A DNA stretch of 64,000 bases from Anaerolineales bacterium (GTDB lineage Bacteria > Chloroflexota > Anaerolineae > Anaerolineales > Villigracilaceae): contig JABTTV010000001.1 in the NCBI GenBank assembly GCA_015075725.1, positions 868,001 to 932,000 of the forward strand, written 5' to 3'. Shown here in pieces: positions 32,887 to 41,354 of the stretch. The notes under the pieces are model-generated. The model was not told where the DNA came from. It searched no databases and was given only the letters and a program-made list of their open reading frames with translations. Position numbers and translations under genes: made by a program. Position 1 is the stretch's first letter. Every line of letters begins with the position of its first letter.

Positions 32887-33105
32887 TATTGTATTTGCAT
32901 ACTTGATGTATAAATTTCACTCGACGGAAAACAGATATTAAAAACTATTAGGCCTTTTCACTAGATTAGTGAAATAATCTAATGCAAGCCCTTGTTAAAT
33001 ATTGTAATAACGGGGAAGGATTATGACCCTCCCCTTAATACTGGCATATACCGTGTGGCTCTGGTATTGAATGAAACACGAGCAGGGACGTCCGAATCGA
33101 ATGAA

Positions 33106-33136
33106 GAAGGCTCTGGTGTGCATGCCCAGAGCCTTC
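33106..33136. other. Hairpin in non-coding spacer
   Basis: GAAGGCTCTGG and CCAGAGCCTTC form a strong perfect stem around TGTGCATGC. It lies in the 380-bp spacer between the broken ATPase gene and the small zinc-binding gene. There is no T-run in either direction, so it is only a possible RNA structure. No gene is supported in 32887-33264. Confidence 0.5.
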
Positions 33137-33264
33137 AATGTGATTTCACGGAGAGCGTGACGGCGGTCTTTATCAATAGCATTCCATAACAACTTTCCAG
33201 TTTGCGGACGGAAATGAATTTGGCGCGTTATTGACGAAGATTTCACACCCTTCGTGAGTCCTAA

Positions 33265-33426
33265 CTACTTTCCTTGCTGGTTGAGTTTTTCACACTCGGC
33301 ACACAGCGGTTTTCCGCCAGTGCCTTCCCGCAAGTTTTCTTTCTCGATATTGTTACCCGTGTTGCAATTGGTGTTGTTGTGATGCACGGGTTGCTTAATC
33401 GAGTGCCACGGTGATTTCTTCGGCAT
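33265..33426 (-). CDS. Small zinc-binding protein (Cys/His-rich, 53 aa)
   Basis: A 53-residue protein (MPKKSPWHSIKQPVHHNNTN, then CNTGNNIEKEN, GTGGKPLCAECEKLNQQGK). The conserved V-H-H-N-N-T-x-C-x-x-G-N-N-I-E...G-T-G-G-K-P-L-C-x-x-C is a short family found in many bacteria, in which one His and three Cys probably bind zinc. AAGGGA lies about 11 nt before the ATG. Function unknown. It is too short for routine gene calling and is read from the sequence itself; larger frames over the same DNA are not real. Confidence 0.7.
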   Translation of the reverse strand: MPKKSPWHSIKQPVHHNNTNCNTGNNIEKENLREGTGGKPLCAECEKLNQQGK

Positions 33427-33568
33427 TCTCTGAATTCCCTTCTTTTCACCAGGATTTTGATTTACTGTTATTGACAGTATTCAATTACACCACTCCGCAC
33501 AGTGATGGGTGATCTAATTTTTATTCATGTGCAAGCATCTCAGTGTGATTACAAATCACGTATGGGGT

Positions 33569-35467
33569 TTAGGATGTGAAATTACGCCGAGATGAGGCGG
33601 GCCTAATCCGAGTAATAATCGGATGTGGGTATTGGCTAGAAACCACAATTGCTCGCCCACGTCCTAAACTTGGAACGTCTTCCCATATAGCTTGATTTAC
33701 GTTGCCTGCAGCAGCTTTCAATACGCGAAGATTCTCTGAGCCTGTGGTCTGATGAATAATCTTGTTGTTTGCTAGCTCGAAAAGTTCAGATGGTAAATGT
33801 TGGGGAGATTGGGTAACAAAATGCAATGCCAGCCAGCGTTTACGACCTCGACGTGCAATGCGACGGAGTTGGTCAAGAGTTTGCTCCATCTTATCTTGCT
33901 TTTCACGAGATACGAAACCATGCGCCTCTTCGATCGTGAGAAAAACTTTGTTTTCCACATTCTCCTCTTCACTCAAACTCATTTTGTAATGGTAAGTTCT
34001 AGCCAGCAGATCGGCAATTACAATATTTATGACCTGTTGGCTGTCGGCATCTGACATATCAATAACCGAGAGATGTCCTGGTTTACAAAGTTTCTTTATA
34101 TCGAGCGGTGGGGTATTTTGCCGGTCAAATATACGGGCCATATCCAGTTCGCGAAGTTTCTTGGATAATGCACCATAAGAACTTGCATCATACTGTTCTT
34201 GAATCAGAGGCTCCAAGTTATAGCGATGACAATAAATTTCCATTTGACGTAAGTTGACCTCTTCTGTGGAGAGAGCTTCCTCCTCCTCTCCTTTCTTACC
34301 TGACTTTTTTTTGCCTTCTTTCTTATCTGATTTGTGAGCCCGTTTCCAATCGTAATATCGGAGTTCCTCCCAAAGCATATCAATAAGCCTTTTTAAAGTA
34401 ATGCCAGGGTACCCCCTCGATATATCTAGGTCTTCTTCAGGCTTGCTGTTTTTCTTACCTTGCTGCTCTTTCTCCTTCTGAATACACTTGATCGCTTGCT
34501 CATATAGGAAAGTAAACCGAGTTTGTTGGGCAGCGTTCATCTCTGCTAATTCAACAACGATGTCAGGACTGAGCGAATCAAATGGAACAGAAAATTCAAT
34601 CGCACCATCCCTCTTTGACTTCGATAAAGGTGGATGATAGACAGTAATACCTTTTACTCCTGCTGGTTCACGGTGATATGGCTTTAGATCTGCCTCGATA
34701 CCTGGCATTTCGGACTGCTGATCCATAAAAATATACTCGCCCTCAGGATCCACAACTATTTGTGCATAATTAGCTGCCAAGGTTTCTTCAATAAATACTT
34801 GATTAGTATTAGACTTGCCGCTCCCAATCGTTCCTACAGTTAACCAATTGCGAGGCACTACCCCTTTATCATTCTCGTCCACTCGTACTAAAACGTCATC
34901 GTAATTATCTAACAGCCCCAAAATTAAGTTGCCCTGCATATGTAACATGTCACTCATGAGAGTCGAATCGTACGGAAAGATTGGAGACGCGGGGTGCGGA
35001 CGTCTCGTTGCACCGTGTAACACATTGCTTCGCTCTTCACCAAGAATTTCTATTTGAACTCTTGCATGATACTCTGGCAAAGCAAGTGCTTTACCCTCTC
35101 CCTGATTCAAGATGATAAATTTCACTGGTGTTGAGTCGCGTTTGAGAGCATCAGGATCGTAGAATGGTCCTTCTACGACTCTACCCGTATAGTGACGGCC
35201 ATCTTTCAAGCTAAGTATATGCACATAGAGGCCACGGTGAATTTTTGTCAAATCGTCGTTATGCACGAGGCCTTCCACCATATTACTTTTAGCTGCATTT
35301 GGGTCAAAATGAACAAATGCTACTGCACCTGCTGATTGTGCCGCACGACGTAAAATCTCGGGGTTGTCTTCTATTGCCTCTAGTTTGGGGATTTCTGATT
35401 CAACATTGGCCTGTGTGGGCCCAGCTTTGATTTTTCCATTTCCGCGAATGTCATTCGAATTATCCAT
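33569..35467 (-). CDS. herA: HerA-type hexameric ATPase/DNA translocase
   Basis: A 632-residue HerA/FtsK-superfamily ATPase. An N-terminal HAS-barrel-like part (about 40-150) precedes Walker A GTIGSGKS (213-220). Walker B F-L-T-I-E-E lies at 509-514, the arginine-finger helix R-R-I-A-R-R-G-R-K-R near 535-544, and T-Q-S-P at 552-555. A charged insert (KSDKKEGKKKSGKKGEEEE, about 379-397) is unusual. HerA rings form a helicase-nuclease with NurA. The gene follows a NurA-like gene by 15 nt and closes a six-gene operon with a DNA methyltransferase, so a DNA-processing defence function is likely. Confidence 0.88.
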   Translation of the reverse strand: MDNSNDIRGNGKIKAGPTQANVESEIPKLEAIEDNPEILRRAAQSAGAVAFVHFDPNAAKSNMVEGLVHNDDLTKIHRGLYVHILSLKDGRHYTGRVVEGPFYDPDALKRDSTPVKFIILNQGEGKALALPEYHARVQIEILGEERSNVLHGATRRPHPASPIFPYDSTLMSDMLHMQGNLILGLLDNYDDVLVRVDENDKGVVPRNWLTVGTIGSGKSNTNQVFIEETLAANYAQIVVDPEGEYIFMDQQSEMPGIEADLKPYHREPAGVKGITVYHPPLSKSKRDGAIEFSVPFDSLSPDIVVELAEMNAAQQTRFTFLYEQAIKCIQKEKEQQGKKNSKPEEDLDISRGYPGITLKRLIDMLWEELRYYDWKRAHKSDKKEGKKKSGKKGEEEEALSTEEVNLRQMEIYCHRYNLEPLIQEQYDASSYGALSKKLRELDMARIFDRQNTPPLDIKKLCKPGHLSVIDMSDADSQQVINIVIADLLARTYHYKMSLSEEENVENKVFLTIEEAHGFVSREKQDKMEQTLDQLRRIARRGRKRWLALHFVTQSPQHLPSELFELANNKIIHQTTGSENLRVLKAAAGNVNQAIWEDVPSLGRGRAIVVSSQYPHPIITRIRPASSRRNFTS

Positions 35468-35482
35468 AATATTTCTCCTTTG

Positions 35483-36679
35483 TCAGTCGCGAGTTGATCG
35501 CTCTGATTGGTACATACCACTTCCATGCGATGCACGAACAAACTCTGCATTCATATGCTCGGTATATTCTCCTGCCTTGAATGTCCCTGAACTATATTGA
35601 TCTGCTAAATCGACCAGTAAGGGAAAGCCACGAGCCCCGGTGTTGGCTGCATCCGCCAATAACATATGAACCGCTATATCTAGGTTCTCAGCGTTGCAGT
35701 AAAAGACATAAGGAGGGCTCATTGGGTGAGCACGGAAAACACCTTGAACCACTTTGGGACCATAGCCTTTTTGGAAATCAGAAAATAATTCCTTTTGAGA
35801 CTTATTCCCATATTCAGGAATCCGGGTGTCTGTATAATGGGCCCTTTCTCCGTCCCCATAAAAATCATCTAAGATTTCTATCCCAGAATTCACAATAATA
35901 TATTCACCCGCATCTAACGCCATCCCTAGAGTAAGAAGTTCGGGGTATTGTCTTTCTTTGCTTACAATAGAGACATACATACCATCATCAATAATATTCT
36001 GAATCAACTCTAGACATCTCTTCATAGTGTAATGCTTGCCAGAGCCACTGAGCATTTCATGCGGGAAAATTGGGCCATGTAATATTTTGAAAGTATTAGC
36101 TGGGGCATCCAAAAGCATTTGGCGCTCTTTGTAAAGCATCAAAGCATACAAGAACAGGTTTGGAAGTTTGTCCGTTAATTCTTTACCACGTGATCGTATT
36201 GCTTCAGCGATGTCAGCAGCTGTTGTTTTGCGAGGTATTTCTTTTCCCCAGTACATAATGTTTGTAGCTAGTTGCCCAGTATTCCCTTGATATGTGACAC
36301 GAGTGATGGCAATTTGGGCCCCAACCAATCCAAGAGTTTCATATTTTGCCAAGGTCCCATCTGCAGCGGCGACATGACCCGCATAAAGCTGTTTTTGTTG
36401 TAACAGTTCAATGTAACGAGGGTTTGCTTTTGACCAGCATTTGAGAGTGCCACCTTTCAACAATGCTGGCAAATATTCCTCTCGTAATTCCTGACGTAAT
36501 CGCTCATTTGACCCAACCGTAGTTTCTACAGCTGAACGTATTGATTTGGGCATGACTTGATAATACTTGCCCGGAGGTTGCCAACTTGTCGAGTCAATTA
36601 GGCTATCAAAATCCAATTCGTTTTCGAATGCCTCGTCAATATGCGCATTGCTTGAGTACTCATCCTCATTAATTGTCAT
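35483..36679 (-). CDS. nurA: NurA-domain nuclease-like protein
   Basis: A 398-residue protein that pairs with HerA. The NurA-type first motif is A-A-A-D-G-T-L (D107), followed by strands leading to K-E-R-Q-M-L-L-D-A (E185 and D191 region) and K-I-L-H-G-P-I-F-P (199-206), where classical NurA has an Asp before Gly. The C-terminus F-P-L-L-V-D-L-A-D-Q-Y-S and N-A-E-F-V-R-A-S fits the last NurA motifs. The His at 201 in place of Asp could weaken or change catalysis. The family call rests on motif order and operon context. Confidence 0.7.
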   Translation of the reverse strand: MTINEDEYSSNAHIDEAFENELDFDSLIDSTSWQPPGKYYQVMPKSIRSAVETTVGSNERLRQELREEYLPALLKGGTLKCWSKANPRYIELLQQKQLYAGHVAAADGTLAKYETLGLVGAQIAITRVTYQGNTGQLATNIMYWGKEIPRKTTAADIAEAIRSRGKELTDKLPNLFLYALMLYKERQMLLDAPANTFKILHGPIFPHEMLSGSGKHYTMKRCLELIQNIIDDGMYVSIVSKERQYPELLTLGMALDAGEYIIVNSGIEILDDFYGDGERAHYTDTRIPEYGNKSQKELFSDFQKGYGPKVVQGVFRAHPMSPPYVFYCNAENLDIAVHMLLADAANTGARGFPLLVDLADQYSSGTFKAGEYTEHMNAEFVRASHGSGMYQSERSTRD

Positions 36680-36786
36680 CCTAACTTCCTTCCAACGATT
36701 CTCATCAAAAGTTGCTTCGAAATTTGTCCTTTTGTGTCATGTGGAGTTATACGGTATTGCGGAGGAGTTTTCGTATGAGGAACCCA

Positions 36787-37584
36787 TCAATTTTCGGGCA
36801 AATTCTGGTTTGTCCCTCGGAAAAGAGTGCCAAAAAGTCGATCTATGGTATCAGGGTGCTTTGTCAAACATTGGCTTAGGTCGTCAGCATATTGACCTGC
36901 GATTTTCTTAGGCAATCCAAACCGTTGTTTCAATAACGAACTCATTACCTGCTTATTGGAATCGAAAAGCTTTGAAACTATATCCCAAGGTGCTAATATC
37001 TCTCTTGCAATCAAGTCTGCTCGAATTTCTCTTTGGGAGGTACCCTGGACAATCGCCTTGCCTCTTCCAGTGATAGTTTTTGGACGACCTGGTAGCCCTT
37101 TTACGGCTGCTGCCAATTCCAATTCGCCATCAAGGTTCTCCCAAGCAAACGCTCTTTGAATTGATGCCATTTTTTCCGGCATGGTTGCCATCCATAATTG
37201 GCGCACCAAAAAAATATCTGCTATAAAATGTCCAATTTCGTGTGCTAGGACATAGTTGACAATAGGTGTTGACAGACCATCTTGTACAAAAATAACGTTC
37301 GAAGGAGGACCCACATGAAGCAATCCATATAAGGGACGATTATCTACTTCTTCTTCCCCGGAGAGAGCTTCATTTTTAGCTAAAGTACATAAATAATGCG
37401 CTGTGGTTTGCAGAGAGAGAACTGGTAGGCGAACAATTGGAATCTCCAACCCATATAATATGAACATTTCAATATCGCGAGGAAATTGTTCTAGGAGACT
37501 AGCCTCCTTAATGTTGGTAAGAACCAAGTCATAGATAGCTTTGGTAACTAATTTAACATTTTGAAATAACGAAGTATTGTGCAT
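36787..37584 (-). CDS. ImmA/IrrE-type metallopeptidase
   Basis: A 265-residue zinc peptidase. H-E-I-G-H (H115, E116, H119) is the zinc and catalytic motif, and R-E-I-R-A-D-L-I-A-R-E-I-L gives the downstream acidic ligand. ImmA/IrrE peptidases cut Xre-type repressors to switch on mobile-element or stress genes. The Xre-like gene is immediately upstream, 3 nt away, so it is the likely target. Together with the sigma-like factor it could form the switch of this operon. Confidence 0.85.
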   Translation of the reverse strand: MHNTSLFQNVKLVTKAIYDLVLTNIKEASLLEQFPRDIEMFILYGLEIPIVRLPVLSLQTTAHYLCTLAKNEALSGEEEVDNRPLYGLLHVGPPSNVIFVQDGLSTPIVNYVLAHEIGHFIADIFLVRQLWMATMPEKMASIQRAFAWENLDGELELAAAVKGLPGRPKTITGRGKAIVQGTSQREIRADLIAREILAPWDIVSKLFDSNKQVMSSLLKQRFGLPKKIAGQYADDLSQCLTKHPDTIDRLFGTLFRGTNQNLPEN

Positions 37585-37587
37585 TTC

Positions 37588-37995
37588 TCATTCGTCATCC
37601 TCGTCTAGCGGTTTATCTAAATCATCATCAGCATCATAAGCTGCTTGATATGAACCATTCATAAGTAACGGTGACGTATTAGTTTCAGATGATGAATTAC
37701 GCTCAACACTTCGTGCAAGAAGCATGGCTTTAACAAAGGCAGATGGATTGGCAAGGTGACAACTCTCAGCAATTCGCCTTGCATCTTTTGTGAATTGATT
37801 CGGCCGCGGCAAAGGCATTCCTTGAAGCTTGGCAAAGTCGTCTTCATTGGCTCCAAAGTCATTTCGTTGTTGACCAAGTGTAATTTTCTGCTGTTCGCGC
37901 AGCCTTCTAAGCCAAATTCCTACGAATCCTTTTTGTTTTGCAGCATATTGATACCACTTATTCAGGAGCAAATCATCGGTCAAATCATTTTTCAT
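37588..37995 (-). CDS. Xre-like small DNA-binding protein
   Basis: A 135-residue protein. Residues 25-85 resemble a divergent HTH of the Xre type (W-L-R-R-L-R-E-Q-Q-K-I-T-L-G-Q-Q, then E-D-D-F-A-K-L-Q-G), and the tail is acidic (YDADDDLDKPLDEDDE). It lies between the sigma-like and ImmA/IrrE genes with 16 and 3 nt gaps. By analogy with ImmR/ImmA it could be the cleavable repressor or an anti-sigma-like partner. The HTH is weak, so this is a tentative call. Confidence 0.55.
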   Translation of the reverse strand: MKNDLTDDLLLNKWYQYAAKQKGFVGIWLRRLREQQKITLGQQRNDFGANEDDFAKLQGMPLPRPNQFTKDARRIAESCHLANPSAFVKAMLLARSVERNSSSETNTSPLLMNGSYQAAYDADDDLDKPLDEDDE

Positions 37996-38011
37996 ATCAT
38001 TTATTTCCTGT

Positions 38012-38647
38012 TTAGCCTAATAAGTCTTGTAGGCTATATCCTGCATCATCTGCAAGAGACCTAAGTCTTCGGATTAAACGTTCTTTTACATTTTTAACAA
38101 CACGATCAGGATCGGGCATCTGATATCCATGGCGCGTCAATATATCGACAAAAATCTCTTGGCGTTTTTCTCCTTTTAGCATCATCTCAAGAAAATCCTG
38201 TTCGTGCGGGTCGAGAAAAAGTACCGCTTCTCGGAAAAAAGCCTCACGTACTAGGTGAGTTTCAGAGTCTAAAGTGTCTGTAGTGTTATACGGTTTTTTT
38301 AGCAGCTTTTCGGAAATATCTAGGGAGGAATCCTCAGCCCTCGAAATCTCTGTTACATCTTGATAGAGGTCTGCAAGACGAAGCTTTAGTAACCTTATCA
38401 CAAAGGTAGTAAGTTTTGCCTTATGTGGTTCGTAACGAGCATGATTAATGCATACTTCCGCAAATACTTGATGTGTCATGCTCTCAACCTCATCTTGAGG
38501 CAAATTGCGATATTGCTTAATGGACCAACGAACAATTTGAGGCAATAGCAATTCTACAACCTCATTGATTGCAATAGGATCACCCACCACAAACGCATTC
38601 AGTTGTTCTGGAGTTGGTTGATTAAAAACACTGTTATCCATTGTCAC
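38012..38647 (-). CDS. Sigma-70-like RNA polymerase factor
   Basis: A 211-residue protein with the layout of a small sigma factor. Region 2-like text (AINEVVELLLPQIVRWSIKQYRNLPQDEVESMTHQVFAEVCINHARYEPHKAKLTTFVIRLLKLRLADLYQDV) is at residues 27-100, and a region 4-like helical end (MLKGEKRQEIFVDILTRHGY...VVKNVKERLIRRLRSLAD) at 155-205. It is divergent from housekeeping sigma and ECF families. In a defence-type operon it could direct transcription of the system on demand. Confidence 0.7.
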   Translation of the reverse strand: MTMDNSVFNQPTPEQLNAFVVGDPIAINEVVELLLPQIVRWSIKQYRNLPQDEVESMTHQVFAEVCINHARYEPHKAKLTTFVIRLLKLRLADLYQDVTEISRAEDSSLDISEKLLKKPYNTTDTLDSETHLVREAFFREAVLFLDPHEQDFLEMMLKGEKRQEIFVDILTRHGYQMPDPDRVVKNVKERLIRRLRSLADDAGYSLQDLLG

Positions 38648-38661
38648 ACCACCCGCAGGGT

Positions 38662-40011
38662 TTAGAAATTCCTCTTGAAAACGAGAATATCTTCTTCCGG
38701 ATAAGCTTTGCCATCGCTTTCGACACTTGAGGAGAAACGCCCCGTAGTTTTGTTACGATTGATAACAAGTACCCTGCCTGGAATTTTTCTGACGATTCTT
38801 TTTTGTAGTTCAAAACCAACTAAGTTTGCTAACTCACGTAAGGCGGCTGAAGTTGGGATATCAATACCACGCTTCCGCGAATCTCCAACTACTAATACCA
38901 TATTTTTCCCTGGTTTAACAATTCGTGCGAATTCTTCTAAAACAAGTCGCATATCCTGAAAATAATAACGCAATGCAGATGTTTCCCGTCTTGTTGAGTG
39001 GCCATAAAGGGAACCAAGATTTTCTAATTTAGTTAATGATTTATCTGCGATTAAAGAGCCAGTCTCGTTGGCTTTTTTGATAGTTTTGCTTTGACGGGTG
39101 GAAATATTTTTGGAGCCAATGCAAATTTGCCGCCATTGCTTGTTTGAAATAACCTGATATTTTTCTAACCAGAGTTGAGTAAGTTGGTGTATTTCTGAAT
39201 ATTCGTAGCATGTCGCATATGGTGGGCTACTTACAAGAAGGTCTATAGAACTAGATTCTATAGATAAGTGGCGAGCATCCTCAAGAGCAAGTTTGTATTT
39301 ACGTGATAAATGCTCAGGCGGTATTCCGGATCCTTTCAAATCCGCCCAATATAATGAGTTTCGACGTATCATGTCTTTTGCTTGTAATCGAAAAGCTTCT
39401 CTAGGGTCACTTAAAACTTTCTCAAGATCTTTTTGTGATTTTGTGCTACCACTTAGCCAAATCGAAGTCCGCTTTAGAATATTCGAGAATGAACATAAAA
39501 AGAAAGTCCTTATTTGTTTTTCTGGTATATTCAAAACTTCATGAATAATACTATCTAATACTGCTATATGGGATGCTGGAAACCAATATGATAGCCGTTC
39601 TTCATTACTTGCATGTACATTATCAATATCTTTGATAATTCTTTTTTCGTTCGTTGTTAATGAGCGGCGGCCAATAAAAGTAAGTTTCCCTATTTGTTTA
39701 TCTAAATTATTCCATGTCTTTTCAAGCTTGGTCGGGGCTATTGGAGCACATTTTGCTTGACTAATCAACAAAGCAACAGGACTTACATCGGATCCCCAAA
39801 AACGGCGCCCAGCACGTAATGCTTCTATGCCAGTAGTTGCAGATCCCAAAAATGGATCAGCAACGGAGTCATTTGCGTTTGAATAAGTCTCAATAATGCG
39901 ACGAACTAATTGGGGAATGAACTTTGCCGGATACCTATGATATCCATGAGGACCCCAAAGCGTATCGAACCTTTTCAAGTTGGCAAAAGACCAATCGTTT
40001 TTACTTTTCAT
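38662..40011 (-). CDS. DNA methyltransferase with SPPY motif (N4-cytosine/N6-adenine type)
   Basis: A 449-residue amino-methyltransferase. Motif X-like Y-H-R-Y-P-A-K-F-I-P is at 24-33, motif I D-P-F-L-G-S-A-T-T-G at 52-61, then a long variable part (about 90-250, likely target recognition), and motif IV S-P-P-Y at 262-265, typical of N4-cytosine enzymes. It ends with V-V-G-D-S-R-K and a mixed C-terminal domain. It is the first gene of the six-gene operon and would mark self DNA if the HerA-NurA part attacks unmodified DNA. Confidence 0.88.
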   Translation of the reverse strand: MKSKNDWSFANLKRFDTLWGPHGYHRYPAKFIPQLVRRIIETYSNANDSVADPFLGSATTGIEALRAGRRFWGSDVSPVALLISQAKCAPIAPTKLEKTWNNLDKQIGKLTFIGRRSLTTNEKRIIKDIDNVHASNEERLSYWFPASHIAVLDSIIHEVLNIPEKQIRTFFLCSFSNILKRTSIWLSGSTKSQKDLEKVLSDPREAFRLQAKDMIRRNSLYWADLKGSGIPPEHLSRKYKLALEDARHLSIESSSIDLLVSSPPYATCYEYSEIHQLTQLWLEKYQVISNKQWRQICIGSKNISTRQSKTIKKANETGSLIADKSLTKLENLGSLYGHSTRRETSALRYYFQDMRLVLEEFARIVKPGKNMVLVVGDSRKRGIDIPTSAALRELANLVGFELQKRIVRKIPGRVLVINRNKTTGRFSSSVESDGKAYPEEDILVFKRNF

Positions 40012-40242
40012 TTTAGGATATTTACTTTATGTAGCTAGAGGACTCGATTAGTTGGGTGAAGTAAACTTGACACTGGTCAGGAAATGGCGTTGGTTATCAG
40101 CCCACTTTTATATACAAAATTGACTTTAGTGATATTGCTAATACAATCAATGTTGCCGAAATCAATTTTACCCGAAAATATCTTATCCTGATAAAAAACA
40201 ATGTACTTATAGATACATGCTAACTCCAACCTAACTCCCCTA

Positions 40243-40271
40243 CTGACAATCCCTTCAAGCTTCCCTATACT
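40243..40271 (+). promoter_or_regulatory. Promoter of a leaderless gene
   Basis: CTGACA, a 17-nt spacer and TATACT, with the -10 box ending exactly 6 nt before the ATG at 40278. Transcription would start at or next to the start codon. The same -10 to ATG spacing occurs before 42809, 43551 and 45932. Confidence 0.7.
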
Positions 40272-40277
40272 GTCCCT

Positions 40278-41150
40278 ATGGCAGAAAAGAAGCAAAGGCT
40301 ACCTCGGTACGGCAGAGCCCCAAATCCGCCCTCCATGCGGCTCACAGAGCGCGACAGGTGCATTTTGGAAGCCCTTCACACCTACGATGGGGTTTTGAGC
40401 TTTTCCCAACTCCAACGCCTTTTTTTCACCGGCAAAAGCCAGACCGAACTACGCCTCAGGCTCCTCTACCAAAACGGCTACCTGGCCCGCCCAAACGAAG
40501 ATCAACGCAGGCAAACGCCTGAAATGATCTACTGGCTGGATAAAAAAGGCGCAGAGATCGTTGCCAACCTGAATGGCACTCCCCTCCCCGAGTTCTATTG
40601 GCGCAAAGAACCGCGCTGGTTTCAACTCGAACATGATCTCAAAGTAACCGACTTTCGCCTTGACCTGCTTCAAGCCTGCCAGACGGACGCCTCGATTCGG
40701 ATCGAATCCTGGATTCCCGAAAGTGAGTTCTGGGCATACCCAGACGAAATAACTTACAACTTCCAAGGCAAGTCCGTCAAACGACACCTCCGCCCGGACG
40801 GATTCTTCATGCTCAATACCGGCGATCATCGCATCCGCTACTTACTGGAAATTGACCGCAGTACAGAGGACAATCCGCGTTTCCTCAGGGAGAAAATTTT
40901 GCCAGGTCTGGCATATCAAAAAAGTGAGTCATACGAAAAACGTTTTGGGCATCGAAGCGGTCGCTGGCTCGTGGTCACTACCGGAGAGCGCAGGCTATCA
41001 AATATGCTCAGTCAAGCCAGCCTTGCAAAGGTCAACGGCTTGTTCTACTTTACGACCTTTGACAAGGTCAACCCTAAAACCTTGCTTCACTCCCCTATCT
41101 GGCGACGCATTGACCGAAAAGAATCTGTCCCACTGGTGTTTTTAGACTGA
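40278..41150 (+). CDS. Replication-relaxation family protein
   Basis: A 290-residue member of PF13814. An N-terminal winged helix (about 17-75, MRLTERDRCILEALHTYDGVLSFSQLQRLFF...LRLRLLYQNGYL) is followed by a nuclease-like beta-rich domain (about 100-230) with H-D-L-K-V-T-D-F-R and R-P-D-G-F-F and E-I-D-R-S-T-E. Family members occur on plasmids and actinobacterial or Chloroflexota elements and are thought to work in replication or mobilisation. There is no Shine-Dalgarno site; the promoter places the transcript start at the ATG. It is followed by the centromere-like repeats and parA. Confidence 0.85.
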   Translation: MAEKKQRLPRYGRAPNPPSMRLTERDRCILEALHTYDGVLSFSQLQRLFFTGKSQTELRLRLLYQNGYLARPNEDQRRQTPEMIYWLDKKGAEIVANLNGTPLPEFYWRKEPRWFQLEHDLKVTDFRLDLLQACQTDASIRIESWIPESEFWAYPDEITYNFQGKSVKRHLRPDGFFMLNTGDHRIRYLLEIDRSTEDNPRFLREKILPGLAYQKSESYEKRFGHRSGRWLVVTTGERRLSNMLSQASLAKVNGLFYFTTFDKVNPKTLLHSPIWRRIDRKESVPLVFLD

Positions 41151-41189
41151 GACAGAAGTTTCTTGACAATCCTTCTCTATTCATGAGAT

Positions 41190-41349
41190 CATAAAATCAC
41201 AATACTGCAAAAGCATCATTGCACAATAACATAAACGCATAAAACCATAAAGCCATAATGTTGCGATTGTGCAAAACCATAAATACACAAAAGCGGTAAA
41301 GCATAAACACATACAAACATAAAGTCATAAACTCACAAAAACATAAAAG
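41190..41349 (+). repeat. Octamer repeat array, strictly 8-bp phased (candidate centromere/operator)
   Basis: The unit CATAAANN (variants CACAAA, CACAAT, CATAAT, CATACA) starts at 41190, 41198, 41214, 41222, 41230, 41238, 41246, 41254, 41278, 41286, 41302, 41310, 41318, 41326, 41334 and 41342, every position in the same 8-bp register. The gaps at 41206, 41262, 41270 and 41294 hold degenerate units. It ends 6 bp before parA. Tandem short repeats like this are bound cooperatively by ribbon-helix-helix centromere proteins, and one is encoded right after parA. Confidence 0.85.
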
Positions 41350-41354
41350 GAGAT

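Noticed and set aside
32992..33246. Small frames on both strands between the broken ATPase and the small zinc protein
   Set aside because: No ribosome sites, no recognisable text; they are two shadows of one hairpin-bearing spacer.
33261..33449. 62-residue minus-strand frame Arg/Thr-rich
   Set aside because: It is out of frame with the 53-residue Cys/His protein at 33265-33426, which has family-like conserved text and a ribosome site.
36205..36235. Possible right attachment site (CAGCTGTTGTTTTGCG resembles the mvaD junction)
   Set aside because: The similarity is only about ten bases and lies inside the NurA-like coding sequence; chance match.
41190..41349. CRISPR array
   Set aside because: The unit is 8 bp without spacers, and no cas genes are present; it is a tandem operator/centromere-type array.
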